From NCBI GenBank assembly GCA_012845835.1, contig JABAKD010000028.1, positions 9,179,632 through 9,243,631 on the forward strand: a DNA stretch of 64,000 bases. The letters run 5' to 3'. The stretch's first letter is position 1; every line of letters begins with the position of its first letter. The notes beneath the pieces were generated by a model. That model saw only the letters and a list, made by a program, of their open reading frames with translations. It had not been told where the DNA came from and made no database searches. Position numbers and translations under genes: made by a program. This document shows, one piece after another, positions 57,801-64,000 of the stretch. This DNA is from Undaria pinnatifida. Lineage: Eukaryota > Sar > Phaeophyceae > Laminariales > Alariaceae.

Positions 57801-60800
57801 TAACCAATCTTAACATCGATGAAATCAGCGGTCATATCCTTCACCTGCTGCCCAACCCTTTGCACACGCTTGCCAGCTCCAATTAACTCCAGAAAGACAA
57901 CCCAGACGACATAGCAGAGGTTACTTCACCTGAAGCTTTACGAACTGTTGATGTTCCCGGAGTCCCTCCTCATAACTTCCATCTAAAAGTCGGCTTTGTC
58001 GTGATGTTCGTCGGTTGTGTGAACTTCGATATTGGCCTAGTCACGGAAAAAAAGGGGTTGTCCGCGGAACTTCTACGCGCATCGTTTACGTCGAAATCGC
58101 CGCTCTTGGTGTTCGTTTAATTAAGGTTCCTAGGATAATATTTGAGGTTAAAGTTGGTCAAAAGGCATGCCCTTCCATCGCCAACATCTCCCGCTACGTA
58201 TATTTTATGCCGTCACCATCAACACCTTGCGGGACAAACACTCAGCAAGGTGGGCCTCGAGCTTCGGGATGACGTCGTTTGCCACGGCCAGCTGTACGTT
58301 GCCTTAAGTCGGACAACTTCCAGCAAAAGTGTTTTCTGTCCCGGTTCGCCCTGACCGCCTCATCAACGGAGTGCCTCACGTTGTCAACTCCGTCTTTGAA
58401 CCCTTCATCAAGGCCGTTATTGGAAAAGCTTTGCCACTACTCGACAACCTCTTCTACAAGTATGCCTCGTCTTCCTATTCTAACTCGCCTCTTCCTCCTT
58501 CCTGTTCTACTAACGGTCACGACTCCATGCAACGGGCGTTTCCATCGATGCCACATTGGAGCACCAGTGATGATATCGGTGACGGCGCATGCCTCTTGAG
58601 GGCTAATTCGCGTCACGTCCATGAGTCACCCGATCAACATGTACAATTAAGCATGAGCTCATGTCGCACATTGCCACAAACCATCTGCCCTTCTCAGTGC
58701 ATATTGAAGAGTGATTCAATCACGAGCAATCACAGGTGCAAAGCCAAGGAACACAACCATATAGTACATTCAATGAATACATCGCCACTATTCCACACCC
58801 TCGAGCATACGCCGGTTACGTTGAAATCGCACCCGCACACAACTGTATGGTATTGCCATCAATGTCGTCTTTTACGGGAGCAGCTTGCCTCCAATCCCAC
58901 ACCAACCGCTTGCAAATCGCATGTACGTTTTGAACTTTCCAGCTTCTTTACACTGTACTACACTTACGCCTATCTACAACACGCAGCCTTAACCCCTTCA
59001 TCACTGCATCTCCGTTTGGGGGTAAAAACACTTGGAATTTCAACCAGGAACATCATCATTCCTAGCTCCTTATCCGCATTAGTCGAATGGGTTCTCTTGC
59101 TCCATCCGCTTTTCCTCGCTCTGGCCCATGCGGAGCAACCCACTCCAAAGAGGTATCCTGTATACCTTTTTGTAAACAGTAATATATTTCGCGTTATTTT
59201 CTTCACGATCAGATTCAACTGTTCAAATGTCCTCCTTCCTGCAGATATACTTCGTACGTACGCAAGTGTCGATGGGAAGAATAACGGTTTCCGGTCTATT
59301 AACTGACGCCGCTAGGTGCGCATGTATATCCTGCCACCGCCACCGCCGCCGGTGAGCTAAATACAGTGTCGCATCAGTGCTTATTTCTCCCGTTAATTTC
59401 ACGGAAAAAGCACGACTAATACCTGGTAACTGGTATGACTTTTTCGTACAGCGGCGGAACGAGTAGCCCGGCTCCAGCGACGCAATCACCAAAGCTATCC
59501 AGACATGTAAACAAGCGAGCTGGCAGCAGTAGAGCCCTTGCGTTGGCGTTCGTGTATGTCGGGTAGGCGTCTCTGACGTCGCCGTACGAGCTCGCCCGGG
59601 TCTTATTCAGCCCCCCCCCCGCCTCGTCAGCCCCACTCCACCCCCCCGCCCCACCCCATTTTTGGTTCCCGTTTGCTTGTTTCCTTCGTTTTCTCCGTTC
59701 GCAACAGGTGGCGGCGCTGCTGACCAATAGGGTGCCGTCGATCCAAGGCGGGGCTGAGGTTCTGGAACTGAGCGCGAAGGACACGAAGACTTTGTACTAC
59801 ATGCCCACGGGGGGCGTGCGGAGGCTGACGATGTCTACCATCAAGGACCTTGAGTCTGTAAGGAAACGCCTTTGTATAGAACAGCGAGCAGCACGTATCT
59901 ATCAGTAGCTTATGTCGGTAATGAACTATAGATTTAAGTAGGCAGGGGGGGGGCGTGGTTGCGGAAGTGGGGCAGACGATGGTAATGAACTACGTATGAG
60001 GTAGTATATTATCGGTGTTTTGGTGTAACGTGAGGAGTCTGTCCATCCTCTTTTACAGAATATGTTGATTGAACGCACTTCACCTTTAGCCGATACTATG
60101 ATGCTGTGTTATTACAGGCGCCCCCTTCCGCGGGAGGGTGTTAAAGAGGCCGGAGAGGAGGGAGGTAGAGCAACGGACAACCGGGCCGTCTCCGGCGTTG
60201 GTAATAGCGGTGGTGGTGGTGGTGGTGGTGGTTCTGCTGCTGCAACAACACACCCGAAGCGGTTTGCGCAGGCGCGAGATCCGACAGAACGCCCCAGCTA
60301 GCGAAAGTTCGCACCGGCGACTTGTAGAACTTCTCGCTGTTGCTTCTGATGCTGCTGAACAAAAACAAAGTCCTGGGCTATTTGCATTTGGGCGAGGTCC
60401 CGAACGCCTCCATGCGCAACATTAAAAGGCTACTAGGGCTTCGGGCTAATGTCAAACGTGGCTCCTCCATTCCCACCTCTTCCATCCTTGCCCATCCTCC
60501 CCCCTCCCTACATTTGGTTTTCCGGCGTATACCCTTCACCTCCACCGTAGGAAATCGTCAACGGCGCCGCTATCCAGGCCAAGATCCCCACCGCGCTGGT
60601 CCGCAAGCAGGAAGGAGGAAAGATCAGCTGCAACACGGGCACCATGGACTGCGTCGTTTCTATCTACGGCTTCTCAGCCGGAGTCGCCGCGGACAAGGGT
60701 ACGGGCGCGGTTACGGTTAGGGGGCTCGCCGCGGAGGTGGCCCGTGTGCTGAAGCCGGGGGGGACTCTGCTTTTCGTCGAGAAGGGAGAATCCAACGAGC

Positions 60801-62053
60801 TGGTGAGGAAGGGACTTCGATTTGGTTCGAGGCCGTTTTTGGAATGGTATTCGATTTTTTTTGGCGTCATCTTCGGAAGAGCGTTCTACCTTTTTTGAGG
60901 CCGTCTTGGTTATTTCGCGATGGGATGGAAACTTCGAGCTGTGGATCCGCGCGTGCGTCGGCATGCCGTGCCATTCGGTTGCGTGCGGTTGCGTGCGACG
61001 CGTTCGTCCGGTTTGATAGGGAGACAGGGTAGCAGGAGCGCGGTGAAGTTCTTGAAGGTTTTGCCGATCGACAGGTCTAGTGGTGGTCGTGGTGGCGGTT
61101 GTGTTGATGTTGGTGGTGTTGGTGTTGGTATTGGTGGTGTTTGCGCCGGTGGTGCTAGTGGTGTGGCTATCACTGTGGGTCGTTCTCCTCCGGACGTGCT
61201 CCATATTTTCAAGATGGGTCTCCGCAAGAAGTTCCCCGTCGCATAAACGTCTTGCGAATAGGTTATACCAGAAGGCCCACTGGGCGTTTTGCGTCAGTCG
61301 GGAAAAAATTCCGCGCTTGAACGAACGGCAGTGCCCTTCCGCGAACCCCCGCCCAGAAAAACGCTTGCCCCCCTCCCCCTCCACATTCTCGACGTCGTCT
61401 ATCGTCCACCCACGCCTCTAAAATATGTGCAAAACAGGTAGCGGAGCTGCAGCAGGCTCTCGGGACGGTTGAGGTCAACATGGTGAAGAACTTGGTGGAT
61501 CCGTACTGCGTGGCGCTCGGAACCAAGACGAAGGTCGATGTGAGCTGTTTTTTTCTCTGGTGCCGGGGTTGCGCGTTTGGGCATCGCACGTGGCATCCTT
61601 GGACGGCAGGAGAAACATGCGTTGAAAGTACCCCCCATCTCCAGAGGGAAGATGAAATCCGGTGTTCTTCGCCCCTTCACATATGTTAACGTAGCCCCCC
61701 CCGCCGTCGAAGATGATGGACTTACCCATCCCCACACTCCTTTTCAGAAGGTGAACCGACTGCTTTTCTTCTCCCCGTCAAATCGGCTGTTGTCCCTCAA
61801 GACCCATTCTGCCTCAAGAAACATCCGCTTTTTGTCGCGCTGTCAAAGGCCAAACGGACCCCTCGCCACCCCTCCGAATATGCTAAATGTAACCCTCGAC
61901 AGCCCACCAACAATGTGCTATACGTACCCTTCACCCTTTCACCCCCAGGTGGAAGACGATGAGCGAACGGCCTCGGGGGCGAAGATGGAAGCGGGCGGCA
62001 ACCGTCGCGAGAGACGCGGGAAAAAGAAAGCAGCGAAGTCTCGGGGGGGTTAG
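45837..62053 (+). CDS. Plastid-targeted, membrane-anchored methyltransferase-like protein
   Basis: Five exons join in phase 0: 45837-46322, 59708-59857, 60551-60802, 61438-61539 and 61949-62053, giving 364 aa. Residues 1-28 look like a signal peptide ending VSA|F29, the heterokont plastid motif. A long Ala/Gly-rich linker follows, then one hydrophobic segment (136-157). The rest resembles a class I SAM-dependent methyltransferase: EVLEL (179-183) at motif I, GTMDCVVSIYGF near the middle of exon 3, and EVARVLKPGGTLLFVEKG before the exon 3 donor. The tail is very basic (RRERRGKKKAAKSR). The motif I glycine loop is replaced by SAKDTK, so SAM binding is doubtful. The substrate is unknown. The link between exons 1 and 2 spans a 13.4-kb intron and rests on phase match and on the sequence YWRMQYV leading directly into the domain; it is the least certain junction. 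Confidence 0.75.
46840..47760. repeat. AT-rich block with a 215-bp direct repeat
   Basis: Markedly AT-richer than its surroundings. Copies at about 47016-47243 and 47518-47735 share TATAAAAT(A/G)GAT, CAAAATTCCCCACCTAA, GTAAAAATA, CACCCCTCCCA/GACCCCTCCCA and end with a GAACTCAC...TGACGTC block (family D, inverted). A T-then-G homopolymer pair lies at 47311-47341. Confidence 0.75.
49135..50090. mobile_element. TIR element, 956 bp, unclassified
   Basis: Perfect 26-bp inverted arms at 49135-49160 and 50065-50090 (CTACGAGCTGGGCCAGCC...), with similarity continuing about 20 bp further inward. TA flanks CGAGCTGG at both ends, so a TA target duplication is possible. Minus-strand frames around 49254-49552 have no recognised domain. 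Confidence 0.75.
49789..50044. repeat. 256-bp foldback element nested in the TIR element
   Basis: Both ends read TTAGCGCACCGTTTTT inwards, and imperfect complementarity extends about 85 bp (TTGACACGC, CTTCAT, TAGTCTTC, TTACTGC blocks on both arms). The loop is T-rich. Confidence 0.8.
50168..50788. mobile_element. Tc1/mariner-like MITE candidate, 621 bp
   Basis: Perfect 22-bp inverted ends (50168-50189 and 50767-50788). Read as TA then CAGTAGCGGCTACGGTTTAA, they fit Tc1/mariner habits (CAGT start, TA target). Inside, ATTTAAGAGAG and TCTCTTAAATC words form further inverted repeats. No transposase frame. Confidence 0.75.
51384..51517. repeat. Perfect 37-bp inverted repeat with 60-bp loop
   Basis: Arms 51384-51420 and 51481-51517 are exact reverse complements containing GCAGATAGTGCAGGTGGC. 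They form the left border of the satellite below. Confidence 0.95.
51500..54787. repeat. AAGCTTCC satellite arranged as two inverted arms around a CCCTAA tract
   Basis: Left arm (51541-53047) is built of 12- and 15-bp units around CTTCCACGGAAG; right arm (53089-54746) mostly carries the reverse sense, CTTCCGTGGAAG with GGAAGTTACTTCC. Between them is a telomere-like tract. The outermost 41 bp of each end (51500-51540 and 54747-54787) are inverted copies, about 35 of 41 matching, with CCTGCACTA outermost. Because the units are multiples of three, long frames of Ser/Thr/Glu/Ala or Phe/Arg/Gly/Ser repeats open on both strands; these are judged noncoding. The array sits in intron 1 of the methyltransferase-like gene. 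Confidence 0.9.
53048..53088 (+). repeat. Interstitial telomere-like CCCTAA tract
   Basis: CCTAAG twice, then CCTAAC/CCCTAA units, inserted exactly where the satellite changes orientation. TTAGGG-type telomeres are plausible for this group but the species' repeat is not known here. Confidence 0.8.
55200..55335 (+). repeat. AACATC/AACATT minisatellite
   Basis: Degenerate six-base units, A/C-rich on this strand, in intron 1 of the methyltransferase-like gene. Confidence 0.85.
57154..58335 (+). pseudogene. Decayed Helitron helicase (PIF1-like) fragment
   Basis: Blocks of the Helitron helicase occur in order but in shifting frames: STGITVLPLPG with TAHSTFKVPL (about 57160-57230), ADLIIWDEIPM (57300-57332), FGGAIVLF (about 57400), PVAPSGTPDDVVDAAFISA then YLWKNVP (about 57453-57530), LAVTNLNIDE, LKVGFVVMFVGC (about 57985), and VCHGQLYVALSRTTS near 58315. 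At least three frameshifts and several stops separate them, so it is inactive. The Rep domain and the ends were not identified. Confidence 0.85.
58336..59707. other. Rest of intron 1, no recognised gene
   Basis: A 325-codon plus-strand frame (58329-59306) follows the helicase remnant and has no recognised domain; it may be further decayed Helitron sequence. Near-palindrome TACCTGGTA at about 59421. Confidence 0.4.
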
Positions 62054-63082
62054 GGGAGACGCGCGCTTTTTTTTGCACTCTTCCGTGTTTTGTTTTTCCT
62101 GCCTTTGCATTGTTTTTGTTTTTGAGGCGGGTCGTCCAGCACGAGATGCACTGAGTATCGAGGTTTCAACCCGTTTGTAGATGCATCCATGCTTTTGGAG
62201 ACAACCGAGTGGCATAGGCATTAGACTAGGAGAAGTGTCGAAGAGTCCCCCCCCTGATATTCCTGTTTCTGTTTTTGTTTTTATTTCTGGGTTTCCCTGG
62301 ATTTCCTCTGCACTATCCATGGGAAAATAAAAAAAAACACATACGAAAATCCGAGCAGAAAAAAAACTATATGTATGCCTCCGACGTTTTCGCTCGTTGC
62401 CAAAGGTTTTATTTTCCTTTTTTTCTCGTCCGAAATAATCTTCGCGATTAATGGCGAACCAGTGAAGCTTCCTCGTAGCAGATAGTTGCAAACACATACT
62501 TTTGAGATTCGTTTTGCACAACGACGTGCTCACACTCCGGCCACGGCGCGTGGACTCGTAGCCGACTTTCGGTCATCTGTGGGATGTCGTACCGGGACCA
62601 TGGAGATCTCGGAGGACCGTCAGTTTTCATTGGTAGCGCGGCAAGACCGGGTTGTGGGCATGTTGCGCTGGGGCGCCGCACAGCGACCAATGCACATACA
62701 TGCCTGACGCAATCGTTTTTGTAAGCACGGCATACTTCCCACAGTAGCAGTGGTCGTACATAGTAGAAGTACGGAACTTGAACGGGATGATATGGCACTT
62801 GCGCGTGATACTACGCGCAGCACGCGACCACAACATTAAAGCATCTATGTTATGGTATCCCGTTTCCCCCGCTTCTGCGTTATGTTTCACGTGGTATAGC
62901 AGTTGTTCCTTTTTACCAGGTAGGGGGTATCGCCTGCCTGAGCGTACGGCTCCGCGCCCCCTTCGATCAGAAGGCATTGGACGGATAGCAAACAATCAAT
63001 ACAAGATATACAACATCCAAGCAACCCTCGTGCGAGTGATCTGAACAGGGTCAAGGGCACCTTTGCATAGCAGTAGTCGGTA
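62054..63082. other. 3' region of the methyltransferase-like gene and beyond
   Basis: A likely 3' untranslated region, then DNA with short frames only. Near-palindrome TACCAGGTA at about 62915. No gene recognised. Confidence 0.45.
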
Positions 63083-63150
63083 CAGTCGTCCCCGCTTTAA
63101 AGACGCTCGGCTTAAGTCAACTCCCCGCTATAAAGACGACATTTTTTACA
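63083..63150 (+). mobile_element. Tc1/pogo-like terminal sequence
   Basis: TA followed by CAGTCGTCCCCGCTTTAAAG, then a second CTCCCCGCTATAAAGACG block. CAGT-CCCCGC-TTTAA ends are common in pogo/Tc1-type elements. The opposite end was not found in the window, so this may be a solo end. Confidence 0.45.
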
Positions 63151-64000
63151 GAACCATGGTGGCCCGCAGATAGGACATACAGTAGGGGGGTGTCGTTTTT
63201 TCTCCAATTCCATTCCACGGCCCCCCCAAAATTCATCTCGCGAAGCTGCTCAGACAGCGGTCTGCTGCTTTCGACGCTGCTACCTGTGGGTATGGAGAGA
63301 TTCCTCCCGTCTACTGGCGGGTCGTCTGCCGCCGGCTTGAGGCCGTGTGGTGAACCAACGTGCACGACAAAGTCTATGCTTGTGTCATCGATTCATGAGT
63401 GCCCTTGCGGGCGACCCATGCACGCGTATTGCGGTCGCGAATCGCTATTCCTTCTTTCGATAACCGTTCATTCGTTTACACATGAAACTCAAGTCAAGCG
63501 TAGAGCGAAGGGGAGGGGTGAGGTGCAGTCCACCCTTCGTGATGCATGGAAGTCGTAGTTTGGGAATGCCGTTCTTTGGGCTAAGGTCGCTGGTGCGATC
63601 TGTGATTTTGCTTCGCTCGGCAAACATGTTTCATGCTCTGTGTGGATTCGGTTTTTAAAACTGCAGTGGAGTGAGCTCTCTTTGTTTCAGCGTTGTGTGT
63701 TTTTCGTGCTTCCATGGTGTTATTTTTCCCCTGTACTCGAGCTGTGTGGTTTCGGGCGCAGGTGGCTCTCTGGTTGGTACGTGACGTTGAAACGGCAGTA
63801 CGCATATTTTTCATGTGGTGACTACATCAAGCGTAGGCTTCAGAGGAGTGATTTTCAAGTGGGCCAACGAGAGACTAAATGTACTCGAATACAGGTTCCC
63901 TTGTTTGTAAATACGAACGCAAAGCACGCGCAGTCCACACACGCAAGTAGTCTATGTGCAGCGCCAAGGTTGTAGTTTCTCAGGTTGGCGCGGGTGGAGG
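63151..64000. other. No recognisable gene
   Basis: Short frames only, no domain, no clear repeat beyond the terminal sequence before it. Confidence 0.45.

Noticed and set aside
60291..60425. Possible extra exon of the methyltransferase-like gene (frame beginning NAPASESSHRR)
   Set aside because: It has an acceptor-like CAG but no donor in a phase that rejoins exon 3; direct splicing of exons 2 and 3 keeps the domain intact.
1..64000. CRISPR arrays, bacterial operons, prophage, rRNA or tRNA genes
   Set aside because: No regularly spaced repeats of CRISPR type, no polycistronic layout, and no rRNA or tRNA sequence recognised by eye. Spliceosomal introns make this a eukaryotic nuclear locus. 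A tRNA scan could not be run.

Overview
The window is nuclear DNA of a eukaryote with a secondary red-lineage plastid, most likely a brown alga or a close photosynthetic stramenopile. Three things point there. Four genes are split by many GT-AG introns. Two predicted proteins start with a signal peptide followed by an Ala|Phe junction, the heterokont plastid-targeting motif. Repeats fill both introns and intergenic DNA. The organism assignment is inference; no species can be named from the sequence alone.

Four genes were rebuilt exon by exon, with every splice phase matching. (1) DSCC1/DCC1, the cohesion and clamp-loader subunit, + strand 14737-23006, 10 exons, 434 aa. (2) Plastid fructose-1,6-bisphosphatase, + strand 25807-34448, 11 exons, 400 aa. 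(3) A mitochondrial trans-2-enoyl-CoA reductase (MECR/ETR1-like), - strand 42876-45595, 5 exons including one GC-AG intron, 426 aa. (4) A plastid-targeted, membrane-anchored protein with a methyltransferase-like fold, + strand 45837-62053, 5 exons, 364 aa. Genes 3 and 4 are head to head with only 241 bp between start codons. A fifth, weaker gene candidate lies on the - strand at 6585-7973 (PPxY motifs and polyalanine), possibly with an upstream exon near 9378-9878.

Layout: 1-14.7 kb is repeat-rich DNA with the weak PPxY gene. 14.7-23 kb is DSCC1. 25.2-34.5 kb is FBPase, preceded by a CAG array; its second intron holds a dispersed repeat and an antisense non-LTR retrotransposon fragment, and its third a telomere-like tandem repeat. 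34.5-42.8 kb is repeats, including a Harbinger-type MITE and a triplicated CCAAT/TATA-like unit. 42.9-62 kb holds the divergent gene pair. The 13.4-kb first intron of the methyltransferase-like gene is itself a nest of elements: AT-rich repeats, three TIR or foldback elements, a 3.3-kb inverted satellite with a CCCTAA tract at its centre, and a decayed Helitron helicase.

The genes do not form one pathway. Two serve the plastid (carbon fixation and an unknown methyltransferase-like role), one mitochondrial fatty-acid synthesis and one chromosome cohesion. The most unusual structures are the inverted satellite at 51384-54787 and the high density of two short near-palindromes, TACCTGGTA/TACCAGGTA and TACTGCTGTA/TACAGCAGTA.
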